Source of the DNA: Marinobacter sp. ANT_B65
GTDB lineage: Bacteria > Pseudomonadota > Gammaproteobacteria > Pseudomonadales > Oleiphilaceae
Reading direction: 5' to 3'
DNA length: 64,000 nt
Assembly (NCBI RefSeq): GCF_002407605.1
Contig: NZ_NXGV01000002.1
Coordinates: 62,001-126,000 of the forward strand
A program made the position numbers and the translations under genes. Below are positions 9,024 through 18,421 of the stretch, piece after piece. Each line of letters opens with the position of its first letter. Position 1 is the stretch's first letter. The notes beneath the pieces are model-generated. The model searched no databases. It worked only from the letters and a program-made list of their open reading frames with translations, and was not told the origin of the DNA.

Positions 9024-9398
9024 ATGACAGAAGTTCTCAGCAACCACCAGGCAAGAGTACAGATCAAGGATCTGCTGCTGCGGGCGTATATCGGCATCAA
9101 GGAAGAAGAAATAAACAATCAGCAGGACGTAATCATCAACATCTGCCTGACCTACGATGCAGCGGAAGCAATCAGCCGGAACGAAATCACGGCAGCACTC
9201 AACTACCGCACAATCACCAAACAGATTATCCGCCACGTAGATGGCAATCGGTTTGCGCTTCTGGAGCGTCTGACCCACGAAGTGCTCAGCATAGTTATGG
9301 AGCATGAAGCCGTTCAGTGGGCGCAGGTGGAAATAGACAAGCCTCACGCGCTACGCTATGCGGAATCCGTGTCTGTCTGCCTTGAGGCACAGCGTTAA
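9024..9398 (+). CDS. folX: Dihydroneopterin triphosphate 2'-epimerase
   Basis: A 124-residue member of the FolB/FolX T-fold family. The segments FIGIKEEEINN-like (here YIGIKEEEINNQQD), LNYRTITKQI and EIDKPHALRYAESVSV match remembered E. coli FolX much better than dihydroneopterin aldolase FolB. FolX epimerises dihydroneopterin triphosphate or monophosphate towards tetrahydromonapterin. Its position straight after folE supplies the substrate. The FolX assignment over FolB rests on recalled sequence similarity and operon context, not a computed alignment. Confidence 0.85.
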   Translation: MTEVLSNHQARVQIKDLLLRAYIGIKEEEINNQQDVIINICLTYDAAEAISRNEITAALNYRTITKQIIRHVDGNRFALLERLTHEVLSIVMEHEAVQWAQVEIDKPHALRYAESVSVCLEAQR

Positions 9399-9415
9399 TT
9401 CAACACAGGTGATCC

Positions 9416-9853
9416 ATGCCAAGCAACCAACCAGATCAAATGCGCGCCATTCTCGATCGCGTCCGCACCATTGCATTAGTGGGCGCCAGCGAGAAAACCA
9501 ACAGGCCTTCCCATGAAGTCATGGAATTCATGCAGCAGCACGGGTATCGGATTATTCCGGTAAACCCGCGCCTGGAAGGCCAGAAAGTACTCGGTGAAAC
9601 AGTCTATAGGGACATAGCCTCTATACCGGAGCCTGTCGATATGGTTGAGCTGTTCCTTGCTCCGGAGCGCACAGATGCCGTTATTGACCAGGCCATTGAA
9701 CTGAAGGTTCCGGTGCTCTGGTTGCAGATTGGCGTTATCAATGAAGCTGGTGCTGCCAGGGCTGAGGCTGCCGGGCTGACGGTCGTGATGGATCGCTGTC
9801 CGAAACAGGAAATTCCACGTCAGGGCATCCCAAGAGTCGGCTCAAGAACCTGA
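9416..9853 (+). CDS. CoA-binding domain protein (YccU-like)
   Basis: A 145-residue protein formed of one Rossmann-like CoA-binding domain. The glycine-containing first strand IALVGASEK and the motif HGYRIIPVNPR are typical of the YccU family, related to the CoA-binding part of succinyl-CoA synthetase. The cellular role of the family is poorly known. It begins 17 bases after folX and may be in the same transcript, with no evident biochemical link to pterins. Confidence 0.8.
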   Translation: MPSNQPDQMRAILDRVRTIALVGASEKTNRPSHEVMEFMQQHGYRIIPVNPRLEGQKVLGETVYRDIASIPEPVDMVELFLAPERTDAVIDQAIELKVPVLWLQIGVINEAGAARAEAAGLTVVMDRCPKQEIPRQGIPRVGSRT

Positions 9854-9954
9854 GCCCTCTGGGGCTGTATGACCGCCCCGAAAAGAATGTTTTACTATTG
9901 TTGACCTTCTGCCGCTACACTGACGAATTAATTTTCTGGTAACCGGAGCGCTTC

Positions 9955-12219
9955 TTGGAACACTCACCAAAAAAAGTCGGGCTTTTTATGAAGCGCCTGC
10001 TGAACCCGGTTTTCCCGGTGGTGATCTTCCTTGTTTTTCTGGGTATAGCAACCGGCCTTCGGTACGGTTTGATTCAGCAGTATACCGGGCAGATAGAGGC
10101 CAATCTCAAAAACGAAGCCCGGATTATGGCCCATAATCTGGAATGGGAATTTACAGTACATGCCGACGCTATCCGGCGAATGGCCAAAAGGCTGGCAACA
10201 GATCCGCGCATTTCTGAAAGCGTGTGGCGGGAAGATGCCCGCAGCTACCTTGACGATTTTCGTGTATATCAGGCAGTCGAGTGGATAGATCGTGATTTCT
10301 TTGTTCAGTGGCTGGAGCCTGCTTCCACCAATGAAGGTGTAAAAGGCTTCAACTCAGCGTTTAATAAACAGCGCAGGGAGGCTCTTGAAGCCGCCGTTGA
10401 GACAGGAAATCATGACATCTCAGGGGTGATTGATCTGGAGCAGGGAGGTCAGGGCATTGTTATTTATGCTCCGGTCGGTACCGGGGCTGAAAACAATGGC
10501 TTGATTGCGGGAGTCTTCCGGATGGAAACCCTGGCCCGCCAGCTTATGGCTGCCCGAGAACCAGCCATGTTCCAGATACAGATTCTCAGCAAAGGCACTC
10601 CGGTATATACCCTGAGCGATTTCGAAAATACCACCCGCCTTATGTCCTACACCGAGCCAGTCAACATCCCAACTCTGGACTGGCAGCTCACTCTTCAGCC
10701 CTCACCAGAATGGATTGACAAACAGCGTAGTCCCTGGCCACGCTGGACGTTCATCACGCTTGTATTCGTGGGTTTACTCACCAGCCTCTCAGCACTTCTT
10801 CTGCAGCTCATACTCAGGCGCAATAAAGACCTGTTAACAGCCAGAAAGAAACTGGATGAGGAAATTACGCAACGCAAAACGATTCAGCAGGACCTTGTGC
10901 GGCTGGAGTCAACAGATGTTCTCACAGGGCTACCGAATCGACGCTTCTTTATGGAGGACCTCGCCCACTCTCTGCATATTGCAAATCGCCAGGGGCGCCA
11001 GGTCGCCCTGGTAATGCTGGATCTTGACCGTTTCCAGACCCTGAATGATTCTCTCGGACACCAGTTCGGAGATGAGCTGCTCGCTCAGGTTGCTACGAGG
11101 CTGGACCAGCTCAGTGATGAAGGCATTACTGTAGCTTATTCCGGTGGTGACGAATTCATGATCTGCCAGCAGAATGTGGAGGATATTGACGATGTCATCT
11201 ACCTGCTCGGGCTTATAAAACACTGTTTTGAAGCGCCTTTTTTGATCCAGGATGAAGCTCACGGTGTTACCGCAACCCTGGGAGTTGCGGTGTTCCCCCA
11301 GAGTGGCCTGGATTCAGATATCCTCTTGCGCAATGCCGACATTGCCCTTTATCGCGCCAAGGAACAGGGGCGAAACACCTACCAGTTTTATACAGAGGGT
11401 ATGCAGGAACGGGAGGTTATGCGTCTGGAGCTCGAAAAGGATCTCAGTCAGGCTCTTGCCCATAACGAATTTGTACTGCACTACCAGCCACAGGTGAACC
11501 TCACCAGCGGCAAAGTCAACAGCGTTGAGGCGCTTATCCGGTGGCAACACCCTCGCCGAGGTTTGCTGTCACCAGTGGAATTTATTCCACTGGCAGAAGA
11601 AAGTGGCCGGATTACCGACATCGGCCAGTGGGTAGTCATGGCCGCCTGCCGGCAGTTAGCAGCCTGGAAGGGAACCCGTTTCGAGAACCTGAGGGTGGCG
11701 ATAAATCTGTCCGGACGTGAGCTGGACGACGACAACCTTGTTGATCGCATACGCAATGCTCTGGACAAAGAGGGGATACCGGCAAACCGGCTTGAAGTCG
11801 AGCTGACTGAGGAAATTTTTATTCAGAATATCGAGCACAACCTGGGGCAACTGTCGCGCCTGCATGAGCTCGGTATAAAGCTGGCGATTGACGATTTTGG
11901 TGTTGGCTATTCATCGCTGGCATATCTGCGGGATTTCCCGGTGGATCTTCTGAAAATTGACCGCTCGTTTATCAGGGATGTAAATGAACGCCATGATGAT
12001 GCGGTCATCACCCGGGCTATAATCAATCTCGCCCATAACCTTGGCTTACACGTTATTGCAGAGGGTGTAGAAACACCGGGACAGCTGGAATTCCTCAAAG
12101 GCCAGGGCTGCGATCTCATTCAGGGTTACCTGATCAGCCGCGCTATTCCCCCGGCTGATCTGGAAAAGTCGCTGGCTAGCGGAACTTTCGAAAAACTCGC
12201 CGCAAGTTCCGGTTTGTAA
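9955..12219 (+). CDS. Membrane GGDEF-EAL protein with periplasmic CHASE-like sensor
   Basis: A 754-residue bifunctional-type cyclic-di-GMP enzyme. A membrane segment near residues 15-35 precedes a periplasmic CHASE-like domain; a second segment lies near 265-285. GGDEF (397-401, SGGDEF) and EAL (525-527, VEALIRW) follow. The EAL part retains INLSG, ELTEE, IDDFGVGYSS, LKIDRSF and AEGVET, so phosphodiesterase activity is likely. No RxxD inhibitory site precedes GGDEF. TTG at 9955 is chosen because GGAG sits six bases upstream; ATG at 9988 is the alternative. Whether it makes or degrades cyclic-di-GMP in the cell cannot be told from sequence. Confidence 0.88.
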   Translation: MEHSPKKVGLFMKRLLNPVFPVVIFLVFLGIATGLRYGLIQQYTGQIEANLKNEARIMAHNLEWEFTVHADAIRRMAKRLATDPRISESVWREDARSYLDDFRVYQAVEWIDRDFFVQWLEPASTNEGVKGFNSAFNKQRREALEAAVETGNHDISGVIDLEQGGQGIVIYAPVGTGAENNGLIAGVFRMETLARQLMAAREPAMFQIQILSKGTPVYTLSDFENTTRLMSYTEPVNIPTLDWQLTLQPSPEWIDKQRSPWPRWTFITLVFVGLLTSLSALLLQLILRRNKDLLTARKKLDEEITQRKTIQQDLVRLESTDVLTGLPNRRFFMEDLAHSLHIANRQGRQVALVMLDLDRFQTLNDSLGHQFGDELLAQVATRLDQLSDEGITVAYSGGDEFMICQQNVEDIDDVIYLLGLIKHCFEAPFLIQDEAHGVTATLGVAVFPQSGLDSDILLRNADIALYRAKEQGRNTYQFYTEGMQEREVMRLELEKDLSQALAHNEFVLHYQPQVNLTSGKVNSVEALIRWQHPRRGLLSPVEFIPLAEESGRITDIGQWVVMAACRQLAAWKGTRFENLRVAINLSGRELDDDNLVDRIRNALDKEGIPANRLEVELTEEIFIQNIEHNLGQLSRLHELGIKLAIDDFGVGYSSLAYLRDFPVDLLKIDRSFIRDVNERHDDAVITRAIINLAHNLGLHVIAEGVETPGQLEFLKGQGCDLIQGYLISRAIPPADLEKSLASGTFEKLAASSGL

Positions 12220-12270
12220 TTGCCTTCTGACTCCCCCAACATTGGATTTGATTTCTTCAGGTGAGACTTT

Positions 12271-12591
12271 ATGAGCACGGGTTATCTGACGCAGGAACAG
12301 GACCGCAAACTTCGTCGGTGGGAACGCTGGAACCGGAATTATTTCATTTTTGCATTCATAGCTCTGATTATTATCCTGGTTTTCAGCAGCCAGCTTGGGC
12401 TTTCCAGTGGCGATGACTGGGGCCCGCTGGGCCTTCTGCTTGCAGCGCTGATTACTCCGATCATTATTTTGCAATTGCGCCTGGCCTGCCCCGCGTGCGG
12501 CCATAAGATTGGCTGGCAGGCCAAATTGATGGCGCCCGACCAATGCAAAAGCTGCGGAACCTTCCTTCGGTCCAAAAACTCCTCTTCCTGA
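12271..12591 (+). CDS. Small membrane protein with C-terminal zinc ribbon
   Basis: A 106-residue protein not recognised as a named family. Two hydrophobic helices (about residues 24-42 and 50-68) are followed by two CxxC pairs, CPACGHKIGW and CKSCGTF, which look like a cytosolic zinc ribbon. Ribosome-binding purines (TCAGGTGAG) precede the ATG. It follows the GGDEF-EAL gene by about 50 bases and ends before an intrinsic terminator, so it may be the last gene of that transcript. No function is proposed. Confidence 0.7.
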   Translation: MSTGYLTQEQDRKLRRWERWNRNYFIFAFIALIIILVFSSQLGLSSGDDWGPLGLLLAALITPIIILQLRLACPACGHKIGWQAKLMAPDQCKSCGTFLRSKNSSS

Positions 12592-12600
12592 AAACCTTTG

Positions 12601-12624
12601 ACCTGTGAGTAGGTCACAGGTTTT
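12601..12624 (+). terminator. Intrinsic terminator after the zinc-ribbon gene
   Basis: ACCTGTGA (12601-12608) and TCACAGGT (12614-12621) form a perfect 8-bp stem with a five-base loop, followed by a short T run. It closes the transcript of the GGDEF-EAL and zinc-ribbon genes. Confidence 0.6.
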
Positions 12625-12682
12625 AGACTATCCTTTAGTTTCCATGCTATCGGCTATCAGGCTTTGGCGATAACCGATGCGA

Positions 12683-12778
12683 TATGGGCGGATCTTCCGA
12701 AAACCGCTGTAAATACATCCCTGTACGCTTGCTCTCCGCCATCCATGGCTCCGGGCATTTTCGGAAGATCCGCCCATA
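12683..12778. repeat. Long structured hairpin element, copy 1
   Basis: Perfectly complementary 21-base arms (12683-12703 and 12758-12778) enclose a 54-base core. The core contains a small TACA/TGTA hairpin (12714-12725) and a second stem with TGC/GCA and CCG/CGG pairs (12730-12757) around CCATGG. The same core occurs at 36978-37031 (47 of 54 identical) and a variant at 22523-22580. It ends 24 bases before the MerR start, so it could act as a terminator, a leader structure or a dispersed repeat. Which of these is unknown. Confidence 0.85.
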
Positions 12779-12802
12779 CTGCTGCTCACTTATACTTGGT
12801 GG

Positions 12803-13246
12803 ATGCTGCTAAATATGAAAGTTAAGGAACTTGCCAAGTCTGCCGGGACAACCTCGGACACCGTCCGTTTTTACACACGGGAAAAGCTGCTCAAGCCGTC
12901 CCGGAACCCGGACAACAACTACCAGCAATACGATGGTGAAGACCTCCGGCGCCTGCGTTTTGCCCGTAAGGCTCGTCAGCTTGGGTTTTCACTGCCAGAG
13001 ATTAAGCAAATTCTGGATAAAGCAGACGATCACCACTCGCCCTGCCCTATGGTCCGGGATGCATTCCAGCAACGGCTGGCAGATGTGGAGAGGGAGATTC
13101 AGGAGTTGCAGCAGCTGCGCAAACGAATGAAAACAGCACTGGTCGCCTGGCAGGATATGCCGGATGGCACACCGGATGGCCATACCATCTGTCGATTGAT
13201 TGAGCACTGGGACGACAGCGAGCCCGGAAATCAGGCTGAGGAGTAA
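12803..13246 (+). CDS. MerR-family metal-responsive regulator of copper locus
   Basis: A 147-residue MerR protein. The N-terminal helix-turn-helix (about 5-40, VKELAKSAGTTSDTVRFYTR) is followed by the long dimerisation helix. Candidate metal ligands are Cys81 (SPCPMVRD) and Cys130 (TICRLIEHW), fewer than in classical CueR with its paired C-terminal cysteines. It lies six bases before copA and is presumably its activator. ATG 12803 is chosen because GGTGG precedes it; Met5 at 12815 has no such signal. The specific metal is inferred from the neighbour. Confidence 0.8.
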   Translation: MLLNMKVKELAKSAGTTSDTVRFYTREKLLKPSRNPDNNYQQYDGEDLRRLRFARKARQLGFSLPEIKQILDKADDHHSPCPMVRDAFQQRLADVEREIQELQQLRKRMKTALVAWQDMPDGTPDGHTICRLIEHWDDSEPGNQAEE

Positions 13247-13252
13247 ACCACC

Positions 13253-15874
13253 ATGAGCGAAACACCTGTGTTACATACCACTCTCAGCATTTCCGGCGCC
13301 TCCTGTCAGGGATGCGCGAAGAAAATCCGCAATGCTCTGGAGCCACTGACCGGCGATACAAGCCTGGTAGAAGTTAATATCAAAGAACAGACAGTGGCTT
13401 TGCCTGAAGGCATTGATGCTACGGAGGCGGCGAGAGTTGTCACTGAAACAGGGTATCCGGCTGAACCGGTAACCGGGGCTGAAACGCCCGCCAGCTGTTG
13501 TTCTGCAACATCAAGAAGCCCAGCCCCCACATCGGCTGAACACGAGAACAGGCAGGCCGGGGTTCCGGATAGCGGGTCTGAACACTCAGCAACAGCGACT
13601 CAGAGTGATGGCCAGATACACCTGGCGGTTACCGGCGCTACCTGCGCCTCTTGCGTCAATACCATCGAGAAAGCACTGAAGTCGGTTGCCGGCGTTGATC
13701 ATGCCCACATGAATCTCGCAGACAATACCGCCACTGCGACGGGCGCAACCGATCCGCAAGCTCTGATCCGGGCGGTGGAAAATGCAGGCTACGGTGCCAG
13801 TGTGATCGAGGATGCAGATGCCGCAGACAACCAGAAGCAGGAAGAAGATAAAAAGCGATACAAATCCCTGCTGGTGAAGATGGCCATCAGCCTGGGACTG
13901 GGCATTTGTCTGATGGTATGGGGCATGGGATTCGGTTCCATGACGGTAACTGATACAAACCAGAGCATCTGGTTTGGGCTGGGCATGCTGACCCTGGCAG
14001 TTATGGCCGGTACCGGCGGACATTTTTACGCCGGTGCCTGGAAGGCATTCAGACATCACAACGCCAATATGGATACGCTGATTGCGCTGGGTACAGGTAC
14101 GGCGTGGCTGTATTCCATAACGGTTGTGAGTATTCCTGAAGCCTTGCCGGAGATGGCGCGACATGTCTATTTTGAAGCCTCGGCCATGATCATCGGTTTG
14201 ATCAACCTGGGTCAGGCACTGGAGCTCCGGGCCAAGGGCAAGACCTCCGAAGCAGTTCGCCGGCTACTGGATCTGCGAGCGAAAACGGCGCGGGTTATCC
14301 GTGACGGCCAAGAGCAGGATATTCCGGTAGAAGATGTGTGTAAGGGCGACCATATCCGCGTTCGCCCTGGCGAGAACCTGCCTGTCGACGGGCGCGTCGT
14401 TGAGGGCAGCACCCGTATCGACGAAAGCATGCTCACGGGCGAGCCCATGCCGGTGAGTAAAGCGGTGGATGATGAAGTGTCCGCCGGTACGCTGAACACC
14501 CATGGTGCTATCGTTTACGAAGCAACGCGGGTGGGCAGCGAAACCGCCCTGGCCCAGATTATCCACCTGGTTAAAAAAGCTCAGGGCTCGAAGCCGGCCA
14601 TAGGGCGGCTGGCAGACAAGATATCGTCGGTGTTCGTACCCAGCGTTATGCTGATTGCCGTGGCCGCTGCTCTGGTCTGGTACAACCTAGGGCCAGAGCC
14701 TGCGGTTGTGCATATGATGGTGGCAGCTACCACCGTTCTGATCATTGCCTGCCCCTGCGCCCTGGGCCTCGCCACGCCCATGTCGGTGATGGTCGGTGTT
14801 GGCAAGGCTGCAGAATACGGCGCCCTGATTCGTCAGGGCGATGCCCTGCAAACCGCAGGCAAGCTGGATCTGGTGATTCTCGACAAAACCGGAACCATTA
14901 CCGAAGGCCACCCGGCGGTGACCATCCTGCATGCGATAAATGGCGATGAGCAGCAACTGCTGGCGCTGGCTGCAGGTCTGGAGAAGCATTCCGAGCACCC
15001 CCTCGCAGAAGCCATCATTAATAAAGCCAAAGAGCAGAATGCGGAGCCTCTGAAAGCCACCGGCTTTGAAGCGCTGAATGGCAAAGGTGTGGTGGGCGAG
15101 TTTGAGGGTGAACCCGTTCGTCTCGGCAACCGCCGCTGGCTGGAAGCGGAGGGCCTGTCTCTGAGTGGTCTTGACGATGTAGAAAAAGCCATTACCGAAG
15201 AAGCCGGTACACCACTGTTTCTTGCCCTCGGCACCAAACTGCTGGGTGTTTTCGGCGTTGCCGACGCCATCAAGGCAGATTCTGAGGCCGCCATCCGGCG
15301 CATGCACGATGCCGGCATCCGGGTCATGATGATCACCGGTGATATCGACGCGACGGCCAAGGCCATTGCAGCCAAGGCCGGTATTGATGAGTACCGGGCT
15401 GAGGTTCTGCCGGAAGATAAAGCCGACGTGGTAAACGAAATGCGCGGTAAGGGCTATACCGTCGCCATGGTGGGCGACGGTATCAACGATGCGCCGGCTC
15501 TGGCCGCAGCCGACGTTGGCTTCGCCATCGGCACCGGTACCGACGTGGCCATCGAAAGCGCCTCCATCACCCTGATGCGGGGTTCACTGCACGGCGTACC
15601 CGATGCCATAGAAATCTCCCGGGCTACCGTAAAGAACATTCGTCAAAACCTCTTTGGAGCCTTTGTGTACAACAGCCTCGGAATTCCTGTCGCCGCAGGC
15701 CTGCTGTATCCGGTCTGGGGCATATTAATGAGCCCGATCCTTGCCGGGGCCGCCATGTCGCTGTCTTCGGTAACCGTTGTTACCAACGCCAACCGCCTGC
15801 GGCTGTTTAAAACCAGTCACAAACCGGTTCAGGGAACAAACCAAAGCCAACTATCAAAAGGGGAGCGGAACTGA
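13253..15874 (+). CDS. copA: Copper-exporting P1B-type ATPase CopA
   Basis: An 873-residue ATPase that pumps Cu(I) out of the cytosol. Two heavy-metal-associated domains carry GASCQGC (Cys18, Cys21) and GATCASC (Cys131, Cys134). The transmembrane CPC motif is at 500-502 and the phosphorylated Asp at 544 (DKTGT). The last helices contain YNSLGIP and MSLSS, the YN and MxxxS signatures of Cu(I)-type pumps. A Cys-containing linker, CCSATSRS, separates the two domains. The stop overlaps the start of a 38-codon gene (TGATG). The preceding MerR gene and following DUF411 gene make a copper-resistance locus. Confidence 0.93.
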   Translation: MSETPVLHTTLSISGASCQGCAKKIRNALEPLTGDTSLVEVNIKEQTVALPEGIDATEAARVVTETGYPAEPVTGAETPASCCSATSRSPAPTSAEHENRQAGVPDSGSEHSATATQSDGQIHLAVTGATCASCVNTIEKALKSVAGVDHAHMNLADNTATATGATDPQALIRAVENAGYGASVIEDADAADNQKQEEDKKRYKSLLVKMAISLGLGICLMVWGMGFGSMTVTDTNQSIWFGLGMLTLAVMAGTGGHFYAGAWKAFRHHNANMDTLIALGTGTAWLYSITVVSIPEALPEMARHVYFEASAMIIGLINLGQALELRAKGKTSEAVRRLLDLRAKTARVIRDGQEQDIPVEDVCKGDHIRVRPGENLPVDGRVVEGSTRIDESMLTGEPMPVSKAVDDEVSAGTLNTHGAIVYEATRVGSETALAQIIHLVKKAQGSKPAIGRLADKISSVFVPSVMLIAVAAALVWYNLGPEPAVVHMMVAATTVLIIACPCALGLATPMSVMVGVGKAAEYGALIRQGDALQTAGKLDLVILDKTGTITEGHPAVTILHAINGDEQQLLALAAGLEKHSEHPLAEAIINKAKEQNAEPLKATGFEALNGKGVVGEFEGEPVRLGNRRWLEAEGLSLSGLDDVEKAITEEAGTPLFLALGTKLLGVFGVADAIKADSEAAIRRMHDAGIRVMMITGDIDATAKAIAAKAGIDEYRAEVLPEDKADVVNEMRGKGYTVAMVGDGINDAPALAAADVGFAIGTGTDVAIESASITLMRGSLHGVPDAIEISRATVKNIRQNLFGAFVYNSLGIPVAAGLLYPVWGILMSPILAGAAMSLSSVTVVTNANRLRLFKTSHKPVQGTNQSQLSKGERN

Positions 15875-15990
15875 TGGAAACTATACTGGTCAATGCCGGT
15901 GGTCTTGTTCTGATGGCCGCGATCATCTGGTGGTTCTGGCTTTCGTCATCGGATAGCGGTGCCTCTGCACCGGATCAAAGCCACCACTGA
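15874..15990 (+). CDS. 38-residue membrane peptide coupled to copA
   Basis: A very short gene starting on the copA stop (TGATG), with GGGAGCGG as ribosome-binding site. It encodes one hydrophobic helix ending in aromatic residues (about 5-23, including AAIIWWFWLS), followed by a short Ser- and His-containing tail. The helix resembles the membrane anchor I remember in cupredoxin-type proteins encoded after copper ATPases, but no cupredoxin domain follows. It may be a true small protein or a relic. Coupled position and clean start and stop favour a real gene. Confidence 0.6.
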   Translation: METILVNAGGLVLMAAIIWWFWLSSSDSGASAPDQSHH

Positions 15991-16017
15991 ACACGACTCA
16001 GAAAAGAGAGAACAGCC

Positions 16018-16467
16018 ATGAAAAAACAGATCCTCGGAATGGCCCTGGTCGGCGCCCTCGGTTTTAGTACCCCATTATTGGCGGCGGGCGCCGCACAGAG
16101 CATTCACGTATACAAATCGCCCACCTGCGGCTGCTGCACAGATTGGATCGACCATCTTGAAAGCAACGGTTTTGACGTGGAGGTCACCGACACCCACGAT
16201 ATAAACCGCGTCAAGATGGAGGCCGGTCTCAGCCCCGGTCTGGCCAGCTGCCATACCGCTTTTGTAGATGACTATGTCATCGAAGGCCACGTGCCCGCAG
16301 ATGATATCCACCGGCTGATCGCCAACGCTCCGAAAGCCCGGGGGCTCGCCGTTCCTGGCATGCCCGCAGGCTCACCAGGTATGGAAATGGGCGACCGCAA
16401 AGACCATTACCAGGTACTGATGTTCAACGCCAACGGTCAAACCAAAGTGTTTTCCGAGTACAACTAG
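16018..16467 (+). CDS. DUF411 periplasmic metal-binding protein
   Basis: A 149-residue protein with an N-terminal signal peptide (about 1-25, ending LLAAGAAQ). The hallmark Cys cluster of DUF411 follows (SPTCGCCTDW; Cys37, Cys39, Cys40), with a further Cys78 in ASCHTAF. Such proteins are found in copper-resistance loci and are thought to bind copper in the periplasm. The gene is 27 bases after the 38-residue peptide gene, preceded by AAAAGAGAG, and is probably the last gene of the cop operon. A structured inverted repeat follows. Confidence 0.85.
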   Translation: MKKQILGMALVGALGFSTPLLAAGAAQSIHVYKSPTCGCCTDWIDHLESNGFDVEVTDTHDINRVKMEAGLSPGLASCHTAFVDDYVIEGHVPADDIHRLIANAPKARGLAVPGMPAGSPGMEMGDRKDHYQVLMFNANGQTKVFSEYN

Positions 16468-16486
16468 CAGCCTGGAGCTTCTTTGG

Positions 16487-16541
16487 CCTGTTACAGATCA
16501 GCACCGATGCGCTTACCCCACTGGTACTGATCTGTAACAGG
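16487..16541. terminator. Inverted repeat after the DUF411 gene
   Basis: CCTGTTACAGATCAG (16487-16501) and its exact complement (16527-16541) form a 15-bp stem with a 25-base loop, inside which TACC and GGTA can pair again. No T tract follows. It may be a factor-assisted terminator or a protein site. Confidence 0.55.
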
Positions 16542-16626
16542 TTCCCATGCACTTCTGACATTCTTTTCTACACACACGCCAGCCTGTGCTCTATGATTGC
16601 TGCCGATCCCCGCAAAACGAAGACGC

Positions 16627-18351
16627 ATGTTCTTGAGCCTCAAAACCCGGTTTCTCAGTATTGCCGCCGCCCTGATCGTTATCGCTGCAGGTGCTTCGTG
16701 GTTGGCTTACCAAAAGCTTTCCGAAGACCTCATCGAACGTTGGGGGCGTCAGGTTGCCGAGATACAGGTACGCTATGACAGTGCCCGTCTTCTGCAATCC
16801 CTGGAACGGGAGATCGGTCTCGCCCGTCAGATGGCCGACTCCAGTGCTCTGCTCAGCTGGGCTGCCGACCCGGACAACCCGGCCCGCGAAAAAACGGCCA
16901 TTCGCGAAATGGAAAGCTTTCGCTCCAACTTCCGTGACAACAGCTATTTTGTGGCCTTGAGGGAAAACGGTCGCTACTACTTCAATAATGAAAACGATGA
17001 ATTTGCCGGCAAGCAGTTCCGCTATGTTCTGAATCCGGAAGATCCTGATGACGCCTGGTTTTATCAACTGATAGACGAAGGCCGTGACTTTCATCTGAAT
17101 GTGAACCCGGATACGGAACTGGGCGTTACCAAGCTCTGGATTGACGTGCTGATGCGCAACTCTGAAAAACAGATAGTAGGTATGGTCGGCACGGGGCTGA
17201 ACCTTGATACCTTTCTGCAGGATATCGTCGACATTAACCAGGAAGGCATCACCACACTGTTTGTCGATTATAACGGCGCAATTCAGCTATACCGGGATCG
17301 CAATTACATTGATTTCGGGAGCGTGATCAAGCCGGAAGGTCAGAAAAACACTGTGGATCTGCTGTTTGATGCTCCGGAAGACAAACAGAAGATTCTGGGC
17401 ATGCTGCAACTGCTCAAAAAAAGCTCTGGCAAGGCAGGCTATGTCGAAAGCGGTTTTGTCACCGTAGATGGCCGTGAACATCTCGCTGGCGTTGCTTTTT
17501 TACCCGCAATTGGCTGGTTTGAAATAACCCTTCTTGATCTGAATACGCTACTGCCCAAAAGCTATCTGTGGCCTTTGGTGGCTGTATTTATCGTCAGCCT
17601 CCTGATCACACTGATTGTCTTTCACCTTATCATCCAGTCCCGCATAGTAAAGCCCATCGTCGGGCTGGAGGATGCTGTGGAAAAAGTTCGCAAAGGCAGC
17701 TTTGTCCTGCCGCGGCTGGACAAACCGGATAACGAGATTGGCCGGCTGGTCGATCACTTTGAAAAAATGACAGAGAGCCTGCGCGATTCAACCCGGGAAC
17801 TGGAAAACAAGGTAACCCTGCGTACCGACGAGCTGGCCCGCCTTGCCCGGATTGATCCACTCACAAACCTGAAAAACCGCCGGGGTATGGACGAAGTGCT
17901 GGAAGAGGAAATTCAGCGGGCAGACCGGCTGGGCAATGATTTTGGCGTACTGTGGCTGGATATCGACCACTTTAAATTGATTAACGACCAGCTTGGCCAT
18001 CAGGCCGGAGACGAAATTCTGTGCCGTGTTGCCTTGTGGCTGAAAGCCGGCGTTCGTCCTTACGACCACCCGGGGCGCTGGGGCGGTGATGAATTTGTTA
18101 TTCTCCTGTCGCCTTGCGATCCGGCAACACTGGAACATATTGCCCGACGTATTTGCGAGGGCGTTGAGCAGGAGAGCCGCAAAACGGGCACGCCGGTAAC
18201 GGTTAGCCTAGGCGGCTATCTCTCGAAACCCGGGGACAACATGGATACCGTGCTGCGAAATGCCGATCAGGCGCTTTATCGGGCGAAGGATAACGGGCGC
18301 AACCAGATTTGCATTACCCTCCCGGACGAAACCGGAATTAACCCCGCGTAA
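16627..18351 (+). CDS. Membrane diguanylate cyclase with periplasmic sensor and HAMP
   Basis: A 574-residue protein: a membrane helix near 5-25, a large periplasmic Cache-like sensor, a second helix near 310-335, a HAMP segment (SRIVKPIVGLEDAVEKVRKG) and a GGDEF domain. The active site is GGDEF at 486-490. An RxxD product-inhibition site (Arg477-Asp480) sits exactly five residues ahead, so it should synthesise cyclic-di-GMP under feedback control. ATG 16627 is chosen because the membrane helix follows at once; a TTG at 16597 extends the frame by ten residues. The stop codon lies within a palindrome. Confidence 0.88.
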   Translation: MFLSLKTRFLSIAAALIVIAAGASWLAYQKLSEDLIERWGRQVAEIQVRYDSARLLQSLEREIGLARQMADSSALLSWAADPDNPAREKTAIREMESFRSNFRDNSYFVALRENGRYYFNNENDEFAGKQFRYVLNPEDPDDAWFYQLIDEGRDFHLNVNPDTELGVTKLWIDVLMRNSEKQIVGMVGTGLNLDTFLQDIVDINQEGITTLFVDYNGAIQLYRDRNYIDFGSVIKPEGQKNTVDLLFDAPEDKQKILGMLQLLKKSSGKAGYVESGFVTVDGREHLAGVAFLPAIGWFEITLLDLNTLLPKSYLWPLVAVFIVSLLITLIVFHLIIQSRIVKPIVGLEDAVEKVRKGSFVLPRLDKPDNEIGRLVDHFEKMTESLRDSTRELENKVTLRTDELARLARIDPLTNLKNRRGMDEVLEEEIQRADRLGNDFGVLWLDIDHFKLINDQLGHQAGDEILCRVALWLKAGVRPYDHPGRWGGDEFVILLSPCDPATLEHIARRICEGVEQESRKTGTPVTVSLGGYLSKPGDNMDTVLRNADQALYRAKDNGRNQICITLPDETGINPA

Positions 18352-18370
18352 CGAGTCTGACTCGTTACGC
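18346..18370. terminator. 25-base near-perfect palindrome over the cyclase stop codon
   Basis: GCGTAACGAGTC (18346-18357) and GACTCGTTACGC (18359-18370) are exact complements around one central T. The palindrome includes the stop codon of the diguanylate cyclase. Only mixed sequence follows (TATAACCG), so either a terminator or a protein-binding site is possible before rnb. Confidence 0.5.
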
Positions 18371-18421
18371 TATAACCGTTATACTCCGCCTCATCATTCA
18401 TTTTTTCAGCCAGGTTAACCC

